NCBI GenBank assembly: GCA_020428565.1
Contig: JAGQMT010000003.1
Span: 1 to 15,130, forward strand
Reading direction: 5' to 3'
DNA length: 15,130 bases
Source: Candidatus Saccharimonadota bacterium
Lineage (GTDB): Bacteria; Patescibacteriota; Saccharimonadia; Saccharimonadales; JACDBH01
Below are positions 1 through 7,010 of this stretch, piece by piece. A model generated the notes under the pieces. That model was not told the origin of the DNA. It saw only the letters and a program-made list of their open reading frames with translations, and made no database searches. Position numbers and translations under genes: made by a program. Numbering within the stretch: the stretch's first letter is position 1; each line of letters opens with the position of its first letter.

Positions 1-203
1 TTTATACTAACGTAGAGGTAGGTGAACAGCCAGAGAACAAGGATGCCGAAGCTGGTGTTCGTGACCAAGTAGTGATTCGGAGTGAGACAAAGTCCAAAGT
101 GAAGTCGAAGAGTAAAACTAAAACTAAAACTAAAACTAAAACCGAAGTTGACTCAAAGTCGACCTCTAGTAGTAAAGCTAAATCTAAGTCCACAAAAGAT
201 TAA
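1..203 (+). CDS. C-terminal tail of an unidentified protein, Lys/Ser/Thr-rich (5' end outside the window)
   Basis: The reading frame is open from the left edge, with codons starting at position 3, and ends at TAA 201-203. About 66 residues are visible. The first part is acidic and polar (TNVEVGEQPENKDAEAG). It is followed by a basic low-complexity tail of alternating Lys with Ser or Thr (KSKSKTKTKTKT), then KSTSSSKAKSKSTKD at the end. No domain is present in this fragment, so the protein cannot be named. Such tails occur at the ends of nucleic-acid-binding or ribosome-associated membrane proteins, but that is only a possibility here. The gene is convergent with the NADH dehydrogenase gene, with 26 bp between their stop codons. 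The antisense strand is also open here but gives a Leu/Val/Asp repeat, and I treat that as a shadow of this tail. Confidence 0.7.
   Translation, partial: YTNVEVGEQPENKDAEAGVRDQVVIRSETKSKVKSKSKTKTKTKTKTEVDSKSTSSSKAKSKSTKD
114..143 (+). repeat. Hexanucleotide tandem repeat AAAACT (4 exact copies plus AAAACC) inside a coding tail
   Basis: AAAACT is repeated exactly four times at 114-137, and 138-143 (AAAACC) is a fifth copy with one change. In the coding frame each unit encodes Lys-Thr, so gain or loss of a unit by slippage would change the tail by two residues without shifting the frame. Confidence 0.85.
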
Positions 204-229
204 ATCTCAGTCTCGATCTTGATCTCGAT

Positions 230-1426
230 TTAGGCTTGGTTGACCTTTGTGGCACATATGAGACACTCGTCTTCTAGTTGGGTGTCGGACATCGCTCGGT
301 TAGTTGCTTTCCACCAAGGTTCAATATCTCTGTAGCCAATCCAGTCTGCGGCTTTGCGTACCAGCCAACCTAGTCGGCCGTAAAAGTGTAAATTACCCCA
401 TGCCACCATCGCCCATCTTTTGCCTACTGGTATGACATGAACGGGTTTTTTGGGTTTGTACTTCAGTGGTTCTTCGCCCTCTGTATGGCGAATTAGGTTA
501 TTAGCTACAAAGACTGCGTCGTGCAATGCTGTTTGGGCCATGCCACTGTACTCGGTATCGGCATTATCTCCGATGACGAATATGCCTGGCCAAGCTTGTA
601 GAGCTTGATCTACCTTGACCTTGCCGTTGTCTGACATAATAAATTTGTTCTGTTTGAAAAATGGGTTATTGGCAACGCCGGCAGTCCAGATGACAGTTTT
701 TGTAGTGATTTGTTTGCCCCCTAGCAGAAGTGTGTCGGCTGATTCAGATTGTACGGGTTTTTGGAATATTAGTTTGACGCCAAGTTTTCGCAATCTACGA
801 CTCAAGGCTCTGGAGACGCTATGGGGCATTCGGGCTAGCAACCTAGGGCCTGCTTCGACAAGCTCGACTTTTGGTTGACCTCGACCTCGTACACCGTGTT
901 TTTTGCGCAGATGTTTTATGTATCCTGGTAGAGCGCTGGCTATTTCGATGCCTGTTGGGCCACCGCCGATGACCATGTAGCGATCTTCTCGGTGGATTGG
1001 GTCTTGTAGGTTGTCGTGTAGATGTTTTCTGAGTTTTTCGGCATCGTGTAACGACTTGATGCCGTATGAATATTCAGCGATTCCATCAATATTGTAATAA
1101 TTGGTGATTGATCCAAGGGATAATATCAAAGCTTTGTATTCGATGGTTTGCCCGTTCTTGAGGGTGATAGTTTTGTCCTTGCGATTGAGCTTGGTAGCTT
1201 CGTCGATGATGATATTGATTCTTTTGTCCTTGAATATTTCACCGAGTGGGATTGATGATACTGTCTTCGAGCCACCAGCGGCTGTATGGTACATCATGGG
1301 ATAATATTCAAAGAAAGGCTTGTTGGCCACGAGCGTAACTCGAAAAGCACTATGTTTGGACAGCTCTAAACATGCCTTGACTCCGCCAAATCCACCGCCC
1401 ACAACTACTACATCTTGTTTTTTCAT
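230..1426 (-). CDS. ndh: Type II NADH:quinone oxidoreductase (NDH-2 family, FAD-dependent)
   Basis: The predicted role is non-proton-pumping oxidation of NADH and reduction of membrane quinone. The 398-residue protein has the two-dinucleotide-fold layout of NDH-2: an FAD-binding GGGFGG at residues 10-15, an NAD-binding GGGPTG at 154-159, the conserved FAD-contacting IGDNAD at 285-290, and AQTALHDA at 297-304 at the place of the quinone-proximal AQxAxQ motif. The C-terminal third (about 340-380) is rich in Trp and basic residues and could be the amphipathic membrane-binding part. The length is slightly below common bacterial NDH-2 proteins (about 430). It ends with a CLIC pair (C388, C391), which is not a usual NDH-2 element. 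The gene is divergent from an FAD-linked dehydrogenase and lies upstream of the cyo operon, which fits a quinone-reducing role. A sulfide:quinone reductase is a less likely alternative because the catalytic cysteines of that family are not evident. Confidence 0.85.
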   Translation of the reverse strand: MKKQDVVVVGGGFGGVKACLELSKHSAFRVTLVANKPFFEYYPMMYHTAAGGSKTVSSIPLGEIFKDKRINIIIDEATKLNRKDKTITLKNGQTIEYKALILSLGSITNYYNIDGIAEYSYGIKSLHDAEKLRKHLHDNLQDPIHREDRYMVIGGGPTGIEIASALPGYIKHLRKKHGVRGRGQPKVELVEAGPRLLARMPHSVSRALSRRLRKLGVKLIFQKPVQSESADTLLLGGKQITTKTVIWTAGVANNPFFKQNKFIMSDNGKVKVDQALQAWPGIFVIGDNADTEYSGMAQTALHDAVFVANNLIRHTEGEEPLKYKPKKPVHVIPVGKRWAMVAWGNLHFYGRLGWLVRKAADWIGYRDIEPWWKATNRAMSDTQLEDECLICATKVNQA

Positions 1427-1459
1427 GATTATTTCATATCCGTTTATTGCTTATGTTTT

Positions 1460-1488
1460 ATTATAGGCTACTTTGTCGTTAGTGTATA
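1460..1488 (-). promoter_or_regulatory. Candidate sigma70-type promoter for the NDH-2 gene
   Basis: On the minus strand, a perfect -10 box TATAAT lies at 1465-1460. A weak -35 candidate, TATACA (1488-1483), is 17 bp upstream. The predicted start near 1453 gives a leader of about 26 nt, with only a weak GGAT as a ribosome binding site. A better -35 match, TTGACG (1495-1490), is 24 bp away and too distant. Confidence 0.45.
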
Positions 1489-1510
1489 GCGTCAATTGTG
1501 CATATGCGTG

Positions 1511-1540
1511 TTGATTATGCTTGAGCATAAATGTTATGAT
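1511..1540 (+). promoter_or_regulatory. Promoter of the FAD-linked dehydrogenase gene, with extended -10
   Basis: The -35 box TTGATT (1511-1516) and -10 box TATGAT (1535-1540) are separated by 18 bp. TGT directly before the -10 box makes it an extended -10 (TGTTATGAT, 1532-1540). The predicted transcription start near 1547 leaves about 6 nt before the ATG at 1553. AAGG (1548-1551) is only 1 nt from the ATG, too close for a normal Shine-Dalgarno site. Confidence 0.55.
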
Positions 1541-1547
1541 TATGCTT
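1513..1547. promoter_or_regulatory. Candidate operator: 7-bp-arm palindrome plus 10-bp direct repeat over the promoter
   Basis: TTATGCT (1515-1521) and AGCATAA (1524-1530) form a perfect inverted repeat with a 2-bp centre. It covers the end of the -35 box and most of the spacer. In addition, GATTATGCTT occurs at 1513-1522 and again at 1538-1547, 25 bp apart, flanking the -10 region. The layout fits a dimeric repressor blocking RNA polymerase on the plus strand. The regulator is unknown and none is encoded in this window. Confidence 0.5.
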
Positions 1548-1552
1548 AAGGT

Positions 1553-3208
1553 ATGAAAAAATTTATAGAAACATTGCGTGGATCGGGTTTTGATGGCAAG
1601 ATTGATGCTTCGGCAAAGGCCAGGGATTTTTATAGTCATGATGCATCTTTGTTTGAAATTCGCCCAGAATTAGTAGTGCATCCAAAGAACTCTAGTGATG
1701 TTAAGGCCTTAGTAAGGTCTGTAATCAAGGAAAAGAAGCACAATAAAACGCTTAGTATTACAGCGCGTAGTGCTGGTACGGATATGTCTGGTGGTGCGAT
1801 TAACGATTCTATTATTGCTGATTTTACAACACACTTCAACAACATTTTGGGATTAAACTCTAGGACGGCTAGTGTTCAGCCGGGTGTGTATTATCGTGAT
1901 TTTGAGAAACGGTCGTTGGCTGTTGGTGCTTTACTTCCCTCCTACCCTGCGTCAAAGGATTTATGCACTTTGGGTGGTATGGTCAATAATAACTCTGGTG
2001 GTGAGAAGTCGTTAGAATTTGGTAAGACTGACCGCTATGTAAAGTCACTCAAGGTGGTACTGGCTGATGGCAATGAATACGTCATCAAGCCACTCAAGCG
2101 CAAAGAACTAGATGCTAAGTTGGCACTTGATAATTTTGAGGGTGAACTTTATCGCAAAACGTATAAATTGCTCGATGACAATTATGATCTTTTGCAGAGT
2201 GCTAGGCCAAAAGTAAGCAAAGATTCGACTGGCTATCATTTGTGGGATGTGTGGGACAAAAAAACAGAGATTTTTGATCTGACGAAGTTATTTGTTGGCG
2301 CTCAGGGTACGCTGGGACTAACAACCGAAGCCAAGCTAGATCTAGTCAAGGCTCCTGAGCATTCTGGTACGTTGGTTATATTTCTGCGGAATCTTGATTT
2401 GCTAGGAGATATGATCAACGAGGTTATGAAGCATAAGCCGGCAACTTTTGAAGGCTTTGATAATTATACTTTGATGTTGAGTATGAGGCTTTTTTTGTCG
2501 TTCCATAAAATGATTGGCTGGAAAGAGACAATCAAATTGGCTATACAGTTGATCCCAGATGCCTTGATGTTGTTCAGGGGTGTGCCAAAAATGGTCTTGC
2601 TGGTAGAGTTCAATGGCAACACTCCAGAAGAAGTTGCACAGAGAGTGCATGATTTACGGATGGATTTGTCGGAATTTAAGCATGAGTCTTTGTTTGAGGA
2701 AGACGAAACAGAAGCAAAAGCTAGGAAGTTCTGGATTATGCGTCGAGCAAGTTTCAAGTTGTTGCGTGAGAAGGTTAAAGATAATCACACGGCTCCGTAT
2801 ATTGATGATCTGATTGTAAATCCTGAACATTTGCCAGTATTTTTGCCACAAATACGTAAGATTTTGAAAAAGTATAAATTATTAGCGACAATTGCGGGTC
2901 ATATGGGTGATGGTAATTTTCATATCATCCCCCTCATGAAGTTAGAGGATGATAAAGAGCGCGCCAAATTAGAACCTAGCATGAAGGAAGTCAATGAGCT
3001 TATATTGAAGTATGGCGGTAGCCTGAGTGGTGAGCATAATGACGGCCTTGTGAGAGGTCCATGGCTTGAAGAGATGTATGGTCATAAGGTGGTTTCGTTA
3101 TTCAAGGACATCAAGCATATTTATGATCCAGACAACATCTTTAATCCTCACAAAAAAGCCGACGCCACTTGGGATTATAGCTTTGGGCATGTGCGAGATA
3201 GTTTCTAG
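1553..3208 (+). CDS. FAD-linked D-lactate / 2-hydroxyacid dehydrogenase (GlcD/DLD family)
   Basis: The predicted role is oxidation of a D-2-hydroxyacid such as D-lactate, with electrons passed to quinone. The 551-residue protein has the family layout. An N-terminal VAO/PCMH-type FAD domain includes TARSAGTDMSGG at 70-81, the FAD-pyrophosphate stretch LCTLGGMVNNNSGG at 137-150, and VGAQGTLGL at 248-256. The C-terminal domain carries GHMGDGNFH (449-457), with the metal/substrate histidines typical of the family, then GEHNDGLVRGPWL (493-505) and a terminal FNP (530-532). No iron-sulfur domain is attached, unlike YdiJ-type proteins. A hydrophobic, basic stretch near 311-345 may touch the membrane. 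The ATG at 1553 is the only reasonable start, because the next in-frame Met is at residue 78, inside the FAD domain. Sequence alone cannot separate D-lactate from glycolate or 2-hydroxyglutarate as substrate. Confidence 0.82.
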   Translation: MKKFIETLRGSGFDGKIDASAKARDFYSHDASLFEIRPELVVHPKNSSDVKALVRSVIKEKKHNKTLSITARSAGTDMSGGAINDSIIADFTTHFNNILGLNSRTASVQPGVYYRDFEKRSLAVGALLPSYPASKDLCTLGGMVNNNSGGEKSLEFGKTDRYVKSLKVVLADGNEYVIKPLKRKELDAKLALDNFEGELYRKTYKLLDDNYDLLQSARPKVSKDSTGYHLWDVWDKKTEIFDLTKLFVGAQGTLGLTTEAKLDLVKAPEHSGTLVIFLRNLDLLGDMINEVMKHKPATFEGFDNYTLMLSMRLFLSFHKMIGWKETIKLAIQLIPDALMLFRGVPKMVLLVEFNGNTPEEVAQRVHDLRMDLSEFKHESLFEEDETEAKARKFWIMRRASFKLLREKVKDNHTAPYIDDLIVNPEHLPVFLPQIRKILKKYKLLATIAGHMGDGNFHIIPLMKLEDDKERAKLEPSMKEVNELILKYGGSLSGEHNDGLVRGPWLEEMYGHKVVSLFKDIKHIYDPDNIFNPHKKADATWDYSFGHVRDSF

Positions 3209-3231
3209 GTATTAGGGCCTGTGGTTGAGGT

Positions 3232-4110
3232 TCATATCATCCAATAATCGATGGCTAATGCCACGTTGATGACTAATATTAGAACTAATGATTGTCCAAA
3301 TACTTCTCTTGCCCATGCTACATTAGATTTGCCGAGTGATAGTGTCATGATATTTATCCAACGACTTGTGAATGCTAATGTGATGACCGCAAAGCCTAAG
3401 CTTGCTCCGCTATAAACTGTGAGAAGCGGTAGGGTTATAAGTAGTAGCAAAGTATAGATAAATATTTCTATTTGTGTGCGCTTGATGCCCTTGACGATAG
3501 ATAGGATTGGTATATGGGCGGCCTTGTAGTCTTGCATTCTAAATATGGCAATAGCATAAAAATGAGGCATCTGCCAGAATATTAAGATCATAAATAAGAT
3601 GATACCAGTAGTATCAATATGGTTGGTGACGGCAGTGTATCCTGCTAGTGACGGCGTGGCGCCAGCGATGGTGCCTATCAGAGTACTGTGGTGTGTGGTG
3701 CGTTTGGCTATGCCGTAAATGACGACATACCAAAAAGCTCCAATAATGCCAATGATGAGCGTCAAGGCATTGACGTAGCATAAAAGCAGGCTGGATCCCA
3801 GTAAGATCAATATTGATCCATAGATAATGGCATTAGTTTGGGATATTTGTTCTAGCGGTAATGCCCTGCTTTGTGTTCTGGGCATTTTTGCATCGATTTG
3901 TTTGTCTACGATATTGTTGTAGACACAGCTACTGCCAATGATCAGGGCTGTGCCAATACAAGTGAGAATCAGTAGGGAGATATCAGGGTCTCCTCTGGAT
4001 GCAAAAATTAAAGCGCCAATAGTGCTGAGTAGATTACCATAGACTATACCAGGTTTGGCTAAGTTGTAATATTTGGATACCATTGCTTGTGTTAGCTGGC
4101 TAGAATCCAC
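3232..4110 (-). CDS. cyoE: Heme O synthase (protoheme IX farnesyltransferase)
   Basis: CyoE transfers a farnesyl group to heme B to make heme O for the high-spin site of the bo3 oxidase. It is a polytopic UbiA-family prenyltransferase of 292 residues. The first Asp-rich motif is N65-x3-D69-x3-D73, followed by MPRTQSRALP. The second motif is DYKAAHIPILSIVKG starting at D194, preceded by FWQMPHFYAIAI. Both are diagnostic of the heme O synthase branch. The coordinates use a GTG at 4110, which overlaps cyoD by 11 bp. An internal ATG at 4083 gives MVSKYYNLAKPG, which aligns better with the start of E. coli CyoE and may be the true start; neither has a well-placed Shine-Dalgarno site. It is the last gene of the operon and converges on the FAD-linked dehydrogenase gene, with 23 bp between the stop codons. 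Confidence 0.92.
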   Translation of the reverse strand: MDSSQLTQAMVSKYYNLAKPGIVYGNLLSTIGALIFASRGDPDISLLILTCIGTALIIGSSCVYNNIVDKQIDAKMPRTQSRALPLEQISQTNAIIYGSILILLGSSLLLCYVNALTLIIGIIGAFWYVVIYGIAKRTTHHSTLIGTIAGATPSLAGYTAVTNHIDTTGIILFMILIFWQMPHFYAIAIFRMQDYKAAHIPILSIVKGIKRTQIEIFIYTLLLLITLPLLTVYSGASLGFAVITLAFTSRWINIMTLSLGKSNVAWAREVFGQSLVLILVINVALAIDYWMI

Positions 4111-4453
4111 CCTCGTTATACTGATCTAGCATGTGCTGATTTTGCTGTTCGGGCATCATATTGTAGTCAAGATTTTTCATAATCCAAAGACTGCCTACTA
4201 CGAGGATAGAGACGACCATAATCATGAAATAAAAGGTTGTGAGGTTGAGTTTTGGCCCATCTTCTTCGGACAGATGCAAGAAGAATACTGCTTGAACAAC
4301 TAGTTGTAGAATAGCGATGCTGAGTATCACATAAACTAATATCCAGCCACTGACTAAAGATTCCTTGGCGATGATAAAAGCCGCCAAAGTGGCCAGTATG
4401 GATAGTATGTACCCCGTGATGTAATTCATTAAGTTACTTTTGTGGTTTTTCAT
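4100..4453 (-). CDS. cyoD: Cytochrome bo3 quinol oxidase subunit IV
   Basis: This is the small assembly and stability subunit of the bo3 oxidase. The 117-residue protein has three predicted membrane helices (about 10-30, 36-60 and 72-92). Family-typical sequences include YITGYILSILATL near the start, ILQLVVQAVFFLHL (48-61) at the second helix, and GSLWIMKNLDYNMM (87-100) at the end of the third. The ATG overlaps the cyoC stop as ATGA (4 bp), indicating translational coupling. After residue 100 the tail is polar and Gln-rich. Confidence 0.9.
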   Translation of the reverse strand: MKNHKSNLMNYITGYILSILATLAAFIIAKESLVSGWILVYVILSIAILQLVVQAVFFLHLSEEDGPKLNLTTFYFMIMVVSILVVGSLWIMKNLDYNMMPEQQNQHMLDQYNEGGF

Positions 4454-5040
4454 AAGGCGACCCCAATTAGGTAAACAAAACTAAATATAAATATCCAAAT
4501 GATGTCTAGGAAGTGCCAAAATATACCAAGCATAGTTAGCGAATTGTTGTTTTTGATATTGAGAGTCCCCTGCTTTAACCTAAATATCGACACAAAAATC
4601 CATATTAGGCCGATGATAATATGGAGTCCGTGGGTACCTACGAGCGTAAAATATGCAGACAGAAACGCTGACGCTGACCAAGCATGCCCCTCGGTAATTA
4701 GGTGGTTAAACTCGTATAGTTCCATGGCCAAGAACGATAAGCCGAGCATAGCTGTGATAGTGAGCCAATTGATAGTCATTTTTTTATTGTTTTGTTTGGC
4801 GAATATTAAAGCCAGGCCATAAGTAAAGCTACTGGTTAGTAGAAGCATGGTTTCTAGTAGTACAAAATTGAGACTAAATAAATCTTTGGCTGATGGTCCC
4901 TCGGCGGTGTTGTTGCGTAATACTGCGTAGGTTGCAAATAGTGTGGCAAACAAAACGCAGTCTGTCATAACATAGACCCAGAATCCAAATTTGGCCTTGT
5001 CTAAAGATTGTTCGTGGTTCGTAGTATGTGGTTTGGTCAT
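4450..5040 (-). CDS. cyoC: Cytochrome bo3 quinol oxidase subunit III
   Basis: This is subunit III of the heme-copper oxidase, a helix bundle beside subunit I that carries no metal. The 196-residue protein has five hydrophobic segments: about 18-41, 57-80, 90-107, 126-153 and 172-195. Family marks include FGFWVYVMTDCVLFATLFATY at the first helix, the membrane glutamate in LLETMLLLTSS (E63), LEF-type MELYEFNHL (106-114), and the helix starting VGTHGLHIIIG (134-144). The start overlaps the cyoB stop by 4 bp, with AAAGGA about 8 nt upstream as the ribosome binding site. Length and helix number match the quinol-oxidase type, which has five helices rather than the seven of mitochondrial COX3. Confidence 0.92.
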   Translation of the reverse strand: MTKPHTTNHEQSLDKAKFGFWVYVMTDCVLFATLFATYAVLRNNTAEGPSAKDLFSLNFVLLETMLLLTSSFTYGLALIFAKQNNKKMTINWLTITAMLGLSFLAMELYEFNHLITEGHAWSASAFLSAYFTLVGTHGLHIIIGLIWIFVSIFRLKQGTLNIKNNNSLTMLGIFWHFLDIIWIFIFSFVYLIGVAL

Positions 5041-7010
5041 AGACTGGTTCCTTTGAGGCGATGTTGTTCGTGTAGTTTAATATCTTTAGCGCTGATAGTG
5101 TATTCGTGATCATCTTTGGTCAGGTGTAAGATCGTTTGGATAATGACACCAAATAGTCCAATGAGCGCCAGCCACCAGATATGCCACACTAATCCAAAGC
5201 CGATTAAGAATGCAAAGGCACTGAGCTTAATGCCAGCGTCGGTGTTTTTTGGCATTTCTATATCGTTGTATGTGGTCGATTGTTTTGTGGTTGTTTTGGC
5301 TTGCTTGCTCGTCCATAAGCTATCCTGCCCTTTGACTTCTGGTATGACGGCGAAGTTATAGTGTGGTGGCGGAGCTGTGGTGGACCATTCTAGAGTTCGG
5401 CCGTCCCATGGATCGCCATTAGTCGAATCTCTGAGTTCTTTGCGTTTCCAGATGCTGTATCCAAGCTGGAGTATTTGAGTAGCAATACCTGCCCCGATGA
5501 TGAGTACGCCGATACCAGCGATAATGAATAGCCACTGCCAGCCTAGCGATGCGTCGTAATGATCTATTCGCCGGGTAGCACCCATTAGTCCAAGGATATA
5601 AAGCGGACCAAAGGCAACGATAAAGCCATTGATCCAGAGCCATGCGGCGAGCTTGCCGAGGCCCTCATGTAGCTTGAAGCCGGTAAATTTTGGAAACCAA
5701 TAGGTCAATCCTGCCATGTACCCAAAGACAACTCCGCCGATAATCATGTTGTGGAAATGAGCTACGAGGAATAGACTGTTGTGTACTTGAAAATCGATTG
5801 CCGGCACAGCCATGAGGACGCCTGTCATGCCGCCAATGGTAAAAGTGGCGATGAATCCTAGGAACCATATCATGGGGCTAGAGTAGGTTATTTTGCCTCT
5901 GAACATGGTAAATAACCAGTTGAAGACTTTGACGCCAGTTGGTATTGATATAACCATTGTCATGATACCAAAGAAGGCGTTGACCTTTGCTCCACCGCCC
6001 ATTGTAAAGAAGTGATGTAGCCATACTATGAATGATAATACAGTGATAGACATAATTGCCCAGACCATAGATGTATAACCAAATAATTTTTTCTTAGAAA
6101 AGACCGGTACTATTTCGGAGAATATACCAAAAGCAGGTAGAACTAATATGTAGACTTCGGGATGCCCCCACGCCCATATTAGGTTGATGTACATCATTGG
6201 ATTACCACCTAAAGTAGATGTAAAGAAGTTCATACCCATGAGTCTGTCGAGTGCTAATAGACTGAGAGTGACGGTCAGGATTGGGAAAACGGCAATAACT
6301 AACATCATAGAACCGAGAACCGTCCAGGCAAAGATAGGCATATCCATGAGTTTCATGCCAGGAGCGCGCATCTTGAGGATTGTTACAAGGAAGTTTATAC
6401 CAGATAGCAGACTACCGAGGCCAGATATTTGCAATGCCCATATCCAATAATCGACACCTACGCCTGGACTGTATTCTAATCCAGAAAGAGGTGGGTATGC
6501 TAGCCAGCCGGCCGCCGAAAATTCACCTATTACCAAAGACGCGTTGATGAGTACGAAGCCACTGGCAAATAGCCAAAAGCTTAATGAATTAAGGAAAGGA
6601 AACGCTACGTCTCTAGCGCCTAATTGCAACGGTAGTACTAGATTGATTAGGCCAAACATTAGCCCCATGGCAACAAAGAATATCATGATTGTACCGTGTG
6701 CCGAAAATACTTGTTGGAAAGTGTCTGATGATAGTATGCCTGTTGAATCTCCAGATGCCAAAGCTTGTTGGGCGCGCATCATGACCGCATCACCAGCCCC
6801 TCTTAGTAACATGATGACGGCAATGGCAATGTACATGACGCCAATTTTTTTGTGATCCAGTGAAGTAAGCCAGTTGCGCCACAGCCAGCCAAGTTTCTTG
6901 AAATAGATCAAGCCTGCAGTAACAGCAATGAGTCCTCCGACCATGCTTAGGGCTCCACCGATAGTTATGAGTTCGGTTGGTAAATCATCAAATCCTAGTC
7001 GGCCGAACAT
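5037..7010 (-). CDS. cyoB: Cytochrome bo3 quinol oxidase subunit I (heme-copper oxidase catalytic subunit)
   Basis: This is the catalytic subunit, which reduces O2 to water and pumps protons. The 657-residue length is typical for CyoB. The metal ligands are all present: H105 and H420 for low-spin heme b; H283 (in WGHPEVY), H332 and H333 for CuB, with Y287 available for the His-Tyr crosslink; and H418 for high-spin heme. The proton paths are intact: D134, N123, N141 and E285 in the D-channel, T358 and K361 in the K-channel. Each is offset by one from remembered E. coli numbering. In the quinol site, R70, D74 and Q100 match E. coli R71, D75 and Q101, but the His98 position holds T97. Long blocks such as GWLAYPPLSGLEYSPGVG and GDPWDGRTLEW are nearly identical to proteobacterial CyoB as remembered. 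The start codon abuts the cyoA stop, with GGAGG (7025-7021) 10 nt upstream. Confidence 0.96.
   Translation of the reverse strand: MFGRLGFDDLPTELITIGGALSMVGGLIAVTAGLIYFKKLGWLWRNWLTSLDHKKIGVMYIAIAVIMLLRGAGDAVMMRAQQALASGDSTGILSSDTFQQVFSAHGTIMIFFVAMGLMFGLINLVLPLQLGARDVAFPFLNSLSFWLFASGFVLINASLVIGEFSAAGWLAYPPLSGLEYSPGVGVDYWIWALQISGLGSLLSGINFLVTILKMRAPGMKLMDMPIFAWTVLGSMMLVIAVFPILTVTLSLLALDRLMGMNFFTSTLGGNPMMYINLIWAWGHPEVYILVLPAFGIFSEIVPVFSKKKLFGYTSMVWAIMSITVLSFIVWLHHFFTMGGGAKVNAFFGIMTMVISIPTGVKVFNWLFTMFRGKITYSSPMIWFLGFIATFTIGGMTGVLMAVPAIDFQVHNSLFLVAHFHNMIIGGVVFGYMAGLTYWFPKFTGFKLHEGLGKLAAWLWINGFIVAFGPLYILGLMGATRRIDHYDASLGWQWLFIIAGIGVLIIGAGIATQILQLGYSIWKRKELRDSTNGDPWDGRTLEWSTTAPPPHYNFAVIPEVKGQDSLWTSKQAKTTTKQSTTYNDIEMPKNTDAGIKLSAFAFLIGFGLVWHIWWLALIGLFGVIIQTILHLTKDDHEYTISAKDIKLHEQHRLKGTSL

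Noticed and set aside
204..229. Repeat of TCTCGAT and a GATC-TT-GATC motif between the first gene and the NDH-2 gene
   Set aside because: The repeat is too short, forms no stable GC-rich stem and is not followed by a T-run. No terminator call is justified.
1451..1639. 62-codon open frame on the minus strand covering the promoter region and the start of the dehydrogenase gene
   Set aside because: It overlaps both promoters and the dehydrogenase coding start, has no recognisable domain, and looks like a chance frame.
3209..3231. Possible bidirectional terminator between the FAD-linked dehydrogenase and cyoE
   Set aside because: No inverted repeat or T-run is visible in the 23-bp gap.
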